Made by a program: the position numbers and the translations under genes
The notes under the pieces: generated by a model
Database searches by the model: none
What the model was told of the DNA's origin: nothing
Seen by the model: the letters and a program-made list of their open reading frames with translations, nothing else
DNA from: Bacteroidales bacterium
Lineage (GTDB): Bacteria; Bacteroidota; Bacteroidia; Bacteroidales; WCHB1-69
Assembly: GCA_017961265.1 (NCBI GenBank)
Contig: JAGCXN010000036.1
Coordinates: 1 to 64,000, forward strand
Reading direction: 5' to 3'
Length of the DNA stretch: 64,000 nucleotides
Shown: positions 28,242-37,559 of the stretch, in pieces
Layout: each line of letters starts with the position of its first letter
Position numbering within the stretch: position 1 is the stretch's first letter

Positions 28242-29222
28242 ATGAACACCGACGAACGCTACATTCGGCGTTGTATCGAACTGGCACAAAAGGGTCTGGG
28301 CAATGTGCAGCCCAACCCGATGGTGGGCGCGGTGATTGTATGCGACGGGCAGATTATCGGTGAAGGCTATCACCAAAAGTATGGGGAGGCCCACGCCGAA
28401 ATCAATGCCATCAATGCTGTGACCGACCCGTCATTGTTGAGGAGATCCACCATATACGTAAGTCTCGAACCCTGCTCCCACTACGGAAAGACACCACCCT
28501 GCGCCGACAAGCTGATAGAGATGGGCTTCCCCCGTGTGGTTATCGGCTCCACCGACCCCAACGAAAAGGTGAATGGAAGGGGTATTGCCAAGTTGCGGGC
28601 CGCCGGCATCGACGTGACGATCGGCATCCTCAAAAAGGATTGTGACGAACTCAACAAGCGTTTTTTTACTTACCATCTGAAAAAACGGCCTTACGTCATC
28701 CTCAAGTGGGCACAAACCGCTGATGGTTACATGGATATCGACCGGACAGACAATCCCAACGGAAAATACTGGATCACCAACGACAAAGTGAAAGTGCTGA
28801 CCCACCGCTGGCGCAGCGAGGAACAGGCCATTCTCATCGGATACAACACCTATGTAAACGACAAACCGCAGCTGACCACACGTCTTTGGCCGGGGAAAAG
28901 TCCCGCCCGCTACATCGCATGCCAGAAACCCGAATCCGCAGAACCCATCAATGGATTCACCCTCGTCCCAGAAGAACCAGAAGAGGCTTTACAACGGCTC
29001 TATGACGACAAGATGCAGTCTGTAATCATAGAGGGCGGACGAAAAACGCTGGAGCGGTTCCTCCGTTGCGGACTGTGGGATGAGGCACGGATTCTGACCG
29101 GCGACCAGACGTGGGGGGCGGGCACCGCAGCGCCCATCCTCACTGAAGGGGTGTGCGTGGAGACGTTTATGCTTGACAACAACAGGGTGGAGTTACATAC
29201 CCACTCATATCCAAACTCATAA
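28242..29222 (+). CDS. ribD: Bifunctional riboflavin biosynthesis protein RibD
   Basis: 326 residues from ATG 28242 (a TTG two codons earlier is also in frame). The N-terminal deaminase domain has HAE (GEAHAEINAIN) and the zinc motif PCSHYGKTPPC; the C-terminal reductase domain has LKWAQTADGYM and IEGGRKTLERFL. It carries out two successive steps of riboflavin synthesis. Other rib genes are not nearby. The last 56 nt overlap the convergent ATP-grasp gene. Confidence 0.93.
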   Translation: MNTDERYIRRCIELAQKGLGNVQPNPMVGAVIVCDGQIIGEGYHQKYGEAHAEINAINAVTDPSLLRRSTIYVSLEPCSHYGKTPPCADKLIEMGFPRVVIGSTDPNEKVNGRGIAKLRAAGIDVTIGILKKDCDELNKRFFTYHLKKRPYVILKWAQTADGYMDIDRTDNPNGKYWITNDKVKVLTHRWRSEEQAILIGYNTYVNDKPQLTTRLWPGKSPARYIACQKPESAEPINGFTLVPEEPEEALQRLYDDKMQSVIIEGGRKTLERFLRCGLWDEARILTGDQTWGAGTAAPILTEGVCVETFMLDNNRVELHTHSYPNS

Positions 29223-30327
29223 TCCGATCTAATTCCTGTATGTTTTCCGTTTCCGTACGGAGGAAAACAGTGGCCGCAACACCGGATGTTTTGTCCGGCA
29301 CGCGCCGTACATCAATGACTCCACGGAAATCCGCACGGAACTTCTCCTCGTTGAAAACCTTGTCAGTTTCACCCGCCGGCAACTCAAGCACACCAAAAGC
29401 ATAGGTAAAAGTCTCCCTGCCTTGCCACATTTCCTCTTTGGAAACATGATGTCCCTGCAAATAAGAGACCATCGGGTGGTGTCCACTGATGAAAACCTGC
29501 AACTCATTAAGGCAAAAACCCGTGAAACGCAACGGATTGATTTCAATCGGCACCGCCTTCTTTCCATCATAACGAAACTCGATGTGCATCGGGAAATTCT
29601 TCAGGTGCAACGTGCCGTTCAGATTGGTGAGGAAGTCGGCAAAAGGTCCTTCGTACTTGTCGAACAGTCCCTTGTTGGTCATATACAAACGGTCGGATGT
29701 GTCAGACTCATCCATAAATTTGTGATGAAAAATATTCAGGATCACGGGAGTTCCCTTTTCGTCATAGTAGGCATCCACAGCATATTCCTCACCACGGATG
29801 TACTCCTCAATCAGAAAGCGGCTTTTCCCAACTACAAATTCCGGAAAATCAGAACCAGCCTTTGCAAAATCATCCAAAAGGGTAGCCACAGCCTTGCGAT
29901 ATTCCTCCGGATTGTGCACCACAAAAACGCCTTTGCTTAAAAAGCCCACAGAAGGTTTGATGACACATGGAAACACAAGACTATCCATATCAACATCTTG
30001 CATTTCATTGATATTAAATTCCTTGTAAAAGAAATCAGGATAGATATCCCGGCAAATTTTGCGGAACGCTGCCTTATCCTTCACGATGGAAATGCCGTCC
30101 AGCAACGCTTTGTCATCAATGTGCTCATATATCCATCCGAGCGCATTTTCGGAACAGGTATATAATTTGCCAATTTTCTTGTACTCCTCCTGAAATTCAT
30201 TGTCCGACAATACATTGCCATGCAAAACACGCTGCTCCGACATTTCATTTTTCAGAACAGGAATGCCATTTTTTTCCAGTGTTTCCACCAACAAATCTGA
30301 TGCAAAAGGTCTTTCTAAAATTACCAT
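29167..30327 (-). CDS. Orphan ATP-grasp domain protein
   Basis: 386 residues, cytoplasmic. An N-terminal Rossmann-like segment (MVILERPFAS) is followed by the ATP-grasp fold: FPCVIKPSVGFLSKGVFVV (Lys binding ATP), FLIEEYIRGEEYAVDAYY, and the metal-site block HIEFRYDGKKAVPIEINPLRF with its Glu and Asn. These enzymes join a carboxylate to an amine or thiol using ATP, as in carnosine or dipeptide ligases. No partner genes or carrier proteins are nearby, so the substrate is unknown. The 3' end overlaps ribD by 56 nt tail to tail; the C-terminus CCCQA is Cys-rich and may be a result of read-through into ribD antisense. Confidence 0.8.
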   Translation of the reverse strand: MVILERPFASDLLVETLEKNGIPVLKNEMSEQRVLHGNVLSDNEFQEEYKKIGKLYTCSENALGWIYEHIDDKALLDGISIVKDKAAFRKICRDIYPDFFYKEFNINEMQDVDMDSLVFPCVIKPSVGFLSKGVFVVHNPEEYRKAVATLLDDFAKAGSDFPEFVVGKSRFLIEEYIRGEEYAVDAYYDEKGTPVILNIFHHKFMDESDTSDRLYMTNKGLFDKYEGPFADFLTNLNGTLHLKNFPMHIEFRYDGKKAVPIEINPLRFTGFCLNELQVFISGHHPMVSYLQGHHVSKEEMWQGRETFTYAFGVLELPAGETDKVFNEEKFRADFRGVIDVRRVPDKTSGVAATVFLRTETENIQELDRIMSLDMSGYVTPPCCCQA

Positions 30328-30361
30328 AATATTATAAAGTTTTAAAATTCATCAATTTGTA

Positions 30362-30403
30362 GAGACTCACGGTCGTGCGTCTCAAATAAACGGTCGTGCG
30401 TCT
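30362..30403. repeat. Palindromic GAGAC...GTCTC element with a duplicated half
   Basis: GAGACTCACGGTCGTGCGTCTC (30362-30383) is an imperfect inverted repeat; its right half (ACGGTCGTGCGTCTC) is repeated directly at about 30389-30403. Lies between the ATP-grasp gene and the end of tex. Similar GAGACG-type palindromes occur at 54906, 58823 and 59806. Confidence 0.75.
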
Positions 30404-30409
30404 CGTATT

Positions 30410-32539
30410 CTATTTTTCTTTCATTGATAATGATATACGTTTTCTATCCAAATCCACGGCGGTGATTTTCACCATCACCTTCTGGTTGAGTTTCACCACA
30501 TCGTTAGGGTTGTTGACGCGGTGGTCGGCAAGCTGGCTGATGTGGACGAGGCCATCCTGATGTACGCCGATATCGACGAAGCAGCCGAAGTTGGTGATGT
30601 TGGTGATGATGCCAGGAACCACCATCCCGACCTTCAGGTCTTGGATGGTGCTGATGCTCTTGTCGAATTCGAAGACGTCGAAGGTGGTGCGCGGGTCGCG
30701 GCCCGGTTTCGCAAGCTCCTGCATAATGTCGTTCAACGTTGGGAGTCCCACCTTATCCGTCACATAGTCCTCAATATGAATCTGTTTGCGTTTTTCGGCA
30801 TCGGCCATCAGGTCGGTGACGGAGCATCCGCAGGTGCGTGCCATTTCGTCCACAATATGATAGCTTTCCGGATGTACCGCACTGAAATCAAGCGGGTTGG
30901 CGGCGCCGCGGATACGAAGGAAGCCAGCGGCCTGCTCGAACGCCTTCTCTCCAAAACGAGGTACTTGGCGCAGTTCCGAGCGTGCGGCGAAAGGTCCGTG
31001 CTCGTTCCGGTACTCGATGATGTTCTTCGCTAGCGCGGGGCCGATGCCCGACACCCGCGACAGCAGCTCCTTGCTGGCCGTGTTCACCTCCACCCCCACA
31101 TAGTTGACGCAGCTCTCCACGGTGGTGTCGAGGCTTTCCTGAAGGAGCGTCTGGTTCACGTCGTGCTGGTACTGGCCCACCCCGATGGACTTGGGGTCGA
31201 TCTTGACCAATTCGGCCAGCGGGTCCATCAGGCGGCGGCCGATGGAGACGGCTCCGCGCACGGTGACATCGTAGTCGGGGAACTCGTCACGTGCCACCTG
31301 CGAGGCGGAATAGACTGATGCGCCGCTCTCGTTCACCACAATGGCCTGCACGTCGCGCTCAAACGGGATCTTGCTCACGAAGTACTCGGTTTCGCGGCCG
31401 GCGGTACCGTTGCCTATGGCGATGGCTTCTACTTTATATTGTAAGACCAGCCGTTTCAGCTTGTCGCTGGCGAGGCGGTACTCCGCTCTTGGCGGGTGCG
31501 GGTAGATGGTCTCATTGTGCATCAGCTTGCCCTGTCGGTCGAGGATGACCACCTTGCAGCCGGTACGGAAGCCGGGGTCAATGGCGAGCACCACTTTCTG
31601 GCCGAGTGGCGGGGCGAGCAGCAACTGACGCAGGTTCGTTACAAATACGTTAATCGCTTCCTTATCCGCTTTTTCCTTGAAAATCTTCCGCATTTCCGTC
31701 TCCATCTGGGGTTGCAGGAGTCGCTTGTAGGAGTCGGTGACGGCGAGGGCGACTTGTTCGCTGCAGAGGTTGTCACTTTTGACAAAATGTTTCTTCAGGG
31801 CATCGATGGTGCGGTTTTCGTCGGGGGCGATGGTGAGTTTCAAAAAGCCCTCCTCCTCCCCTCGGAAGACGGCGAGGATACGGTGCGACGGCGCGCGGTC
31901 CAGCCGTTCCGAAAAATTAAAATAAACCTCAAACTTCGCTCCTTCTTTCTCCTTGCCTTTCACCACTTTGGAGGCAATGACGGCGTTTTTGACAAAGATG
32001 GTACGAAGTCGGTTGCGGACGGGAATGTTCTCTGACACCCATTCGGCAATGATGTCGCGGGCGCCGGCGAGGGCGTCCTCCACGCTGGCCACCTCCTTGG
32101 CGGGGTTAATATGCCGTTTGGCAATGGCCATGAGGTTGGTTTCTTTCTGGCTCATGATGAGGGCGGCCAGCGGCTCCAGCCCTTTCTCGCGTGCGACGGA
32201 GGCGCGGGTCTTCCGTTTTGGGCGGTAAGGCAGGTACAGGTCCTCCAGTTCCGTCATCGTGGCAGCGTTCTCGAAAGACGTGCGAAGTTCGTCTGTCAGC
32301 TTTCCCTGCTCCGCCACGGAGTCGATGATGGCGGCGCGGCGCTTGTCCAGTTCCACCAGTTTGAGGTGGCGGTCACGGATGGCACCGATCTGCACCTCGT
32401 CGAGAGAATCGGTGGCTTCTTTTCTGTATCTTGCTATAAATGGGATGGTTGCACCTCCCTCCAACAATTCCAAAACATTTCTTACCTGTTTCTCCTGCAA
32501 GCCCAGCTCTTGGGCAATGACAACGGCGTAATCTTTCAT
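30410..32539 (-). CDS. tex: Tex-family RNA-binding transcription accessory protein
   Basis: 709 residues, cytoplasmic. Domain order as in Tex: N-terminal helical region, YqgF/RNase H-like domain (VVLAIDPGFRTGCKVVILD), helix-hairpin-helix region (LLSRVSGIGPALAKNIIEYR) and a C-terminal S1 domain (GMVVPGIITNITNFGCFVDIGVHQDGLVHISQ). Length is close to the usual 770 residues. Its promoter box is at 32563-32570. Tex proteins bind nucleic acids and affect transcription; the exact role is unresolved. Confidence 0.95.
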   Translation of the reverse strand: MKDYAVVIAQELGLQEKQVRNVLELLEGGATIPFIARYRKEATDSLDEVQIGAIRDRHLKLVELDKRRAAIIDSVAEQGKLTDELRTSFENAATMTELEDLYLPYRPKRKTRASVAREKGLEPLAALIMSQKETNLMAIAKRHINPAKEVASVEDALAGARDIIAEWVSENIPVRNRLRTIFVKNAVIASKVVKGKEKEGAKFEVYFNFSERLDRAPSHRILAVFRGEEEGFLKLTIAPDENRTIDALKKHFVKSDNLCSEQVALAVTDSYKRLLQPQMETEMRKIFKEKADKEAINVFVTNLRQLLLAPPLGQKVVLAIDPGFRTGCKVVILDRQGKLMHNETIYPHPPRAEYRLASDKLKRLVLQYKVEAIAIGNGTAGRETEYFVSKIPFERDVQAIVVNESGASVYSASQVARDEFPDYDVTVRGAVSIGRRLMDPLAELVKIDPKSIGVGQYQHDVNQTLLQESLDTTVESCVNYVGVEVNTASKELLSRVSGIGPALAKNIIEYRNEHGPFAARSELRQVPRFGEKAFEQAAGFLRIRGAANPLDFSAVHPESYHIVDEMARTCGCSVTDLMADAEKRKQIHIEDYVTDKVGLPTLNDIMQELAKPGRDPRTTFDVFEFDKSISTIQDLKVGMVVPGIITNITNFGCFVDIGVHQDGLVHISQLADHRVNNPNDVVKLNQKVMVKITAVDLDRKRISLSMKEK

Positions 32540-32562
32540 AGATTCCTTAAAAAATGAGGTTG

Positions 32563-32570
32563 CAAAAGTA
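32563..32570 (-). promoter_or_regulatory. -7 promoter box TACTTTTG
   Basis: TAnnTTTG box 24 nt upstream of tex, divergent from the box at 32594. Confidence 0.65.
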
Positions 32571-32593
32571 CGGATTATTTAGGAAATTTAATG

Positions 32594-32601
32594 TAATTTT
32601 G
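32594..32601 (+). promoter_or_regulatory. -7 promoter box TAATTTTG
   Basis: TAnnTTTG box 35 nt upstream of the gene at 32637. Confidence 0.65.
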
Positions 32602-32636
32602 CAGCCTGTAAAAAAATAGACAAAACCGACGGATTT

Positions 32637-33395
32637 ATGGGAGGAACCAGCAACAAAACCATCGTTAGCAGCCGAATTTTTGGCAATATGGTTGACTATT
32701 TCCTTTTTTCCGTCAAGACAAAAGACACCCTTTTCACACTTGCGGAACGGTTGTCGGACCATTGCAACTGTCGTTTCTCCATGATGCCCCCTATGAGGGT
32801 GGCCGAAAGCGAGGAGTGTCCGATGCGCCCCGAATTCCAGATGCTGTACGCCCAGTACGAAGCCACCGGCCTTGAAGATTGTTTTGTAATGGATCCAGTG
32901 GATCGGCTCAACATCGTCCTATTCCAGAACAGAGCAATCAGTTTCGACAAGTCAAAAAGCGCCCTTGCCGAAACGGATTACAATGGCGTTTTCCCGTTCA
33001 TTGATGAGGGTTGCGACTGTTTCGCCTTCAGCCCGCAAGGCGTGTGCATAGGCAAGTGCACCCCTGCCGACTTCGCAGACTATTATCTTATGGTGTTCTC
33101 GAAAAAGAATAACGATGCAGACCTGCTTGCCTCCCATCTCGCAAAAATCCCTGACTATACAATAACCGATTGTACTCCGAACCTGTTCAAGACAAGCAGT
33201 GCGACTAAAATATTTTCAGCCTTTTTCCGTTCCGTCTTTGCCAACGCTGAAAACCAGATCCGTCGCATCATGCGCAATAACGAAAAATGCTTTATTGGGA
33301 AAATACCTGAATCCATGCTGCCCCCCATCCCCTTCATCGGGCTGATGAACAGCTTCCCGATTTCCAGAAACGAAATATCAATCAATAATTTATAA
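32637..33395 (+). CDS. Hypothetical protein upstream of the M49 peptidase
   Basis: 252 residues; family not recognised. No signal peptide or membrane helix. Mixed alpha/beta sequence with many Cys and Met; the first half has DNA- or nucleotide-unspecific features only (VDYFLFSVKTKDTLFTLAERLSD begins a likely beta-alpha unit), the second contains PDYTITDCTPNLF and a basic helix ENQIRRIMRNN. It ends 2 nt before the M49 peptidase start, so the two are translated from one message; a linked function is possible but unproven. Confidence 0.7.
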   Translation: MGGTSNKTIVSSRIFGNMVDYFLFSVKTKDTLFTLAERLSDHCNCRFSMMPPMRVAESEECPMRPEFQMLYAQYEATGLEDCFVMDPVDRLNIVLFQNRAISFDKSKSALAETDYNGVFPFIDEGCDCFAFSPQGVCIGKCTPADFADYYLMVFSKKNNDADLLASHLAKIPDYTITDCTPNLFKTSSATKIFSAFFRSVFANAENQIRRIMRNNEKCFIGKIPESMLPPIPFIGLMNSFPISRNEISINNL

Positions 33396-33397
33396 TT

Positions 33398-35104
33398 ATG
33401 AAAAAAACATTTTTGCTTATTATTATTCTATCATGTTCCCTGTTTATGCCCGCCCAAGTAACAAAATCCAAAGGTACTGCCGACAAAGGTAAATCAAGCA
33501 CTTTCGCCCCTTACCGGCTTTCAGCTGACTTGAGCCATCTCTCCAAAAGTGAGAAAGAACTCATCCCCATCTTTATCGAAATCGCCAACATCATGGATGA
33601 CCTTTTCTGGAAACAGACATACGGCGACAAACAGAAACTGATGGAACAAATCACGGAGCCTGATATCCGCACCTACGCCGAAATCAACTATGGCCCGTGG
33701 GACCGTCTGAATGACAACAAGCCCTTTGTGAAAGGCTATGATGCAAAGCCCGATGTATGCACCTACTATCCTCTGGACATGTCAGAAAAGGAGTTCGAAG
33801 CCTGCAAGGACAAGAACAAGAACAGCCTTTATACGGTTCTGCGTCGCGACGAAAAGGGCAACCTGATTGTCCGCTGGTATCACGAGGAGTACAAAGAGGA
33901 GATTGAAAAGGTATGTTCATTGCTGGACAAAGCCATATCCATCACCGACAATCCCGAAATGAAAAAATACCTCACAGAAAGGAAGAAAGCTTTTGAAACA
34001 GATGACTATTTTGAAAGTGACATGGCATGGATGGACATGAAGAACAGCAATATCGACTTTGTGGTCGGCCCCATTGAGAACTACGACGACAAATTCATGG
34101 AAGCCAAAGCCTCCTACGAAGCCTTCGTGCTCGTAAAGGATGTGGAACGCAGCAAACAACTTGCTCACTTTGTCAAGATGCTGCCCGACATCCAGAAAAT
34201 CCTCCCTTGCGATCCCAAATACAAAACCTTTGTCCCTGGCACCGAGTCTGACCTGAATGTCTATAACGCCATCTATTACGCAGGCGACTGCAATGCCGGC
34301 AGCAAGACCATCGCCATAAACCTGCCCAACGACGACCGCGTACAGGCCAAGAAAGGCGCCCGCCGCCTCCAGCTTCGCAACAGCATGCAGGCCAAATTCG
34401 ACAAAATCATGCGTCCCATCGGCAAAACTGTCCTCAATCCCGACCAGTTGAAGCACCTCAAGTTCGATGCCTTCTTCTGGAACGTCACCTTCCACGAAGT
34501 AGGACACGGACTTGGCATCAAGGAGACCGTGAACAAGAAAGGCTCTGTGGATGATGCCATGAAGACCGAAAAGACCTCTTGGGAAGAAGCCAAAGCCGAC
34601 ATTCTCGGCCTCTTTATTGTCTGCCACCTTATCGACAAAAAAGAGATCACCAACATCACAAAGGAGGATGCCATCACTACCTTCATTACGGGCCTTTTCC
34701 GTTCCGTACGGTTTGGCTCCGCCAGCTCACACGGCAAAGCCAACATGATGTGCTACAACGTCATGAAAGAGCAAGGCGCTTTCACCCGCGATGAAAACGG
34801 CATCTATACTATCAACTTCGAAAAGGCGGAGAAGGCGATCAGTTATTGGGCAGGTCTCATCCTTAAAACACAAGGTGACGGTGACTTCGAATTCGCCAAG
34901 AAATTCCGTGAAAAGAACGGCATGATGACACCTGAACTCCAAAAAGACATCCAACGCATCAACGAAGCCGGTATCCCGCGTGACATCCGCTTCAAACAAG
35001 GACTCCAATATATGGATGAACAAGCACAGAAAACAATTGATGCTTCCAGCAAAAAATCCATGTCTGCTCCCATGAATATGGAAGCCAAAGAAAAGAAAGA
35101 ATAA
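33398..35104 (+). CDS. Exported M49-like (dipeptidyl-peptidase III family) metallopeptidase
   Basis: 568 residues with a signal peptide ending MPAQ. Zinc site HEVGHGLG starting at H366, followed about 35 residues later by EEAKADILGLF, which supplies the third ligand Glu, as in M49. Canonical DPP III has HExxGH with one extra residue; here the spacing is HExxH. N-terminal segments (WKQTYGDKQKLM, YGPWDRLNDNKPFV) match the Zn-dependent M49 group of Bacteroidota. Would release dipeptides from peptides in the periplasm. The C-terminus is a short polar tail. Downstream genes exonuclease-gltX-kdsD may be co-transcribed. Confidence 0.8.
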   Translation: MKKTFLLIIILSCSLFMPAQVTKSKGTADKGKSSTFAPYRLSADLSHLSKSEKELIPIFIEIANIMDDLFWKQTYGDKQKLMEQITEPDIRTYAEINYGPWDRLNDNKPFVKGYDAKPDVCTYYPLDMSEKEFEACKDKNKNSLYTVLRRDEKGNLIVRWYHEEYKEEIEKVCSLLDKAISITDNPEMKKYLTERKKAFETDDYFESDMAWMDMKNSNIDFVVGPIENYDDKFMEAKASYEAFVLVKDVERSKQLAHFVKMLPDIQKILPCDPKYKTFVPGTESDLNVYNAIYYAGDCNAGSKTIAINLPNDDRVQAKKGARRLQLRNSMQAKFDKIMRPIGKTVLNPDQLKHLKFDAFFWNVTFHEVGHGLGIKETVNKKGSVDDAMKTEKTSWEEAKADILGLFIVCHLIDKKEITNITKEDAITTFITGLFRSVRFGSASSHGKANMMCYNVMKEQGAFTRDENGIYTINFEKAEKAISYWAGLILKTQGDGDFEFAKKFREKNGMMTPELQKDIQRINEAGIPRDIRFKQGLQYMDEQAQKTIDASSKKSMSAPMNMEAKEKKE

Positions 35105-35147
35105 TTCTAATTTCCTTCCATTTTACAAAACCATAGAACAAAAACAG

Positions 35148-35996
35148 ATGACAAACCTGAAATTAACTCGTCCTCTTATCGTTTTTGACATCGAGTCCAC
35201 AGGCCTGAACATCGGTCGCGACCAGATTATTGAAATCTCCTTCATCAAATGTTTCCCCGATGGGAAACGGGAAGAAAAAACGATACGCATAAAGCCCACT
35301 CCCTCGTCCGAAACCCGACAGTTGAACGGCATCACGCCAGAAGCGCAAGCTGTGCACGGTATCAGCGAAGCAGACGTAAAAGACTGTCCCATCTTTGCAG
35401 AAGTGGCCGACGACCTCCTTGCCTACATCGGTGACAGCGACATCGCTGGCTTCAATTCCAACAAGTTCGACATTCCCCTGCTGGCGGAAGAGTTCCTTCG
35501 TATCGGAAAACGGCTTGATATGCGTGACCGCTATCTGGTTGATGTGCAGCAGATCTTCCACAAGATGGAACCGCGTAATCTCGCCGCCGCCTACAAATTC
35601 TACTGCGGCAAAAATATCGAAAACGCCCATTCCGCCAACGCTGACGCCATGGCTACCCTTGAAGTATTGGAAGCCCAGATCGAGCGCTATAAGGATGTGG
35701 AGTACGAAGACCGCAACACCAAAAAGTGCTGTCCCGTCACCCCCGTTGTGAAGGATCTCGACCATTTCACCCGCGTCAACCGGAATGTTGATTTTGCTTC
35801 CCATATCGTCTTGAACGATAAGGATGTGGAAGTTTTCAACTTCGGCAAGCACAAAGGACAAAGTGTTAAAGAGGTTTTTAAAACCGAACCCGCTTTCTAC
35901 TCATGGATGATGCGAGCCGACTTCCCGCTCAACACCAAGGATGTCATCACCATGCTATACAACGAAGCCCGTCTGGAAATGAAATTCAGCAAATAA
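35148..35996 (+). CDS. DnaQ-like 3'-5' exonuclease with C-terminal DUF3820-like domain
   Basis: 282 residues, cytoplasmic. N-terminal DEDDh exonuclease: FDIESTGL (Asp, Glu), HGISEADV, AGFNSNKFDIPLL and the HSANADAMATLEVL block with His and Asp. C-terminal 60 residues (FNFGKHKGQSVKEVFKTEPAFYSWMMRADFPL) form the small domain found after many such exonucleases. Probably proofreading or repair of DNA or RNA ends; not the replicative epsilon subunit for certain. Gap to gltX is 28 nt. Confidence 0.88.
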   Translation: MTNLKLTRPLIVFDIESTGLNIGRDQIIEISFIKCFPDGKREEKTIRIKPTPSSETRQLNGITPEAQAVHGISEADVKDCPIFAEVADDLLAYIGDSDIAGFNSNKFDIPLLAEEFLRIGKRLDMRDRYLVDVQQIFHKMEPRNLAAAYKFYCGKNIENAHSANADAMATLEVLEAQIERYKDVEYEDRNTKKCCPVTPVVKDLDHFTRVNRNVDFASHIVLNDKDVEVFNFGKHKGQSVKEVFKTEPAFYSWMMRADFPLNTKDVITMLYNEARLEMKFSK

Positions 35997-36024
35997 CAAC
36001 ATCTTCTAACATAATCAAATCATC

Positions 36025-37542
36025 GTGAAAAAAGTAAGAGTAAGATTCGCCCCCAGTCCGACGGGGCCGTTACATATCGGCGGCGTGCGCACCGCATTGT
36101 ATAACTACCTCTTTGCCAAGCAGAACGGCGGTGACTTTCTGCTCCGTATTGAAGACACCGACCAGACCCGCTTCGTACCCGGTGCCGAAGAGTACATCAT
36201 CGAGGCCTTCCAGTGGCTCGGCATCAAATTCGACGAAGGAGTCGGTATCGGAGGTCCATTCGGCCCGTACAAGCAGTCGGAACGCAAGCCGATGTACAAG
36301 CAGTACGCCGACCAGCTGATTGAAACCGGCTGGGCCTACTACGCCTTTGACACGCCCGAAGCCCTTGACGCTCGTCGCAAGGAGGCGGAGGCACAGAAGC
36401 AGACCTTCCAGTACGACGCAACCACCCGCGATACGCTCTGCAACTCACTTTCCCTCAGCAAGGAAGAAGTAGCACAGCGGCTGGCAAGCGGTGCACCCTA
36501 CGTCATCCGCTTCAAATATCCCGCCGACCTTGACATCACCGTGCACGACCTGATCCGCGGCGATGTGACCATCAACTCCAACCTGCTGGACGACAAAGTC
36601 CTGTTCAAATCTGACGGGATGCCGACCTACCATCGGGCCAATCTTGGGGACGACCCCACGATGGAGATTTCGCACGTCATCCGCGGCGAGGAGTGGCTGC
36701 CTTCAGCCCCACTGCACGTGATGCTGTACAAAGCTTTCGGCTGGGAAGCACCCGAATTCGCCCACTTGCCACTGCTGCTCAAACCCGACGGCAACGGCAA
36801 GCTCAGCAAACGCGACGGCGACCGCCTCGGCTTCCCCGTCTTCCCACTCCAGTGGAAAGACCCCAAGAGCGGCGAAATCTCGTCGGGTTACCGTGAGAGC
36901 GGTTATCTGCCCGAAGCCGTCATCAACATGCTGGCCCTCCTCGGCTGGAACCCCGGCACCGAACAGGAAATGATGGACCTCGACACCCTCGTTCAACTCT
37001 TCTCCATCGACAAAATCAGCAAGTCTGGAGCCAAGTTCAATCTGGAAAAGGCCAAGTGGTTCAACCACCAATATATTCAGTTAGCTGACGATGAACGGCT
37101 GTATGGTTATTTTGCCAAGGTGCTTGCCGAACACGACGTAACCACCGACAAAAAGTACGCAATGAATGTCATGCGCCTCATCAAGGAAAGGGTGCATTTC
37201 ATCCCCGAATTTTGGGAACAGAGCAACTACTTCTTCGTCGCCCCGACAGAATACGACCCGCAGGCCGTGAAAAAACGCTGGAAACCCGGCACGGCAGGAC
37301 ATCTCTACAAGATGCTGGACATCCTCAACTCCGTACAACCTTTTGACAAACAGATTGTTCACGACAAAATCATGGACTACGTCCAGAGCAACGAGCTGAA
37401 CATGGGCGCCATCATGAACAGTTTCCGCATTGCCCTCGTAGGTGCGGCCAAAGGACCGGAACTCTTTGAAATCATCGCCTGCATCGGCGTGGAAGAGACC
37501 AACCGCCGCGTGAAAGCAGCATGCGATGCAATTGAGAATTGA
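36025..37542 (+). CDS. gltX: Glutamyl-tRNA synthetase
   Basis: 505 residues, GTG start. Class I synthetase: the HIGH-type motif PTGPLHIGG (about 12-20) and KLSKRDG as the KMSKS loop. Full length for the bacterial enzyme. The last codons (AIEN) and the stop are within a heptamer array that also supplies the first base of the next start codon. Confidence 0.97.
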   Translation: MKKVRVRFAPSPTGPLHIGGVRTALYNYLFAKQNGGDFLLRIEDTDQTRFVPGAEEYIIEAFQWLGIKFDEGVGIGGPFGPYKQSERKPMYKQYADQLIETGWAYYAFDTPEALDARRKEAEAQKQTFQYDATTRDTLCNSLSLSKEEVAQRLASGAPYVIRFKYPADLDITVHDLIRGDVTINSNLLDDKVLFKSDGMPTYHRANLGDDPTMEISHVIRGEEWLPSAPLHVMLYKAFGWEAPEFAHLPLLLKPDGNGKLSKRDGDRLGFPVFPLQWKDPKSGEISSGYRESGYLPEAVINMLALLGWNPGTEQEMMDLDTLVQLFSIDKISKSGAKFNLEKAKWFNHQYIQLADDERLYGYFAKVLAEHDVTTDKKYAMNVMRLIKERVHFIPEFWEQSNYFFVAPTEYDPQAVKKRWKPGTAGHLYKMLDILNSVQPFDKQIVHDKIMDYVQSNELNMGAIMNSFRIALVGAAKGPELFEIIACIGVEETNRRVKAACDAIEN

Positions 37543-37559
37543 AAATTGAAAACTGAAAA
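37532..37559. repeat. Heptamer tandem array, 4 units (YTGAAAA)
   Basis: TTGAGAA, TTGAAAA, TTGAAAA, CTGAAAA. It spans the gltX stop (37540-37542) and reaches the A of the kdsD start codon. Complementary to the array at 724-765. Confidence 0.85.
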
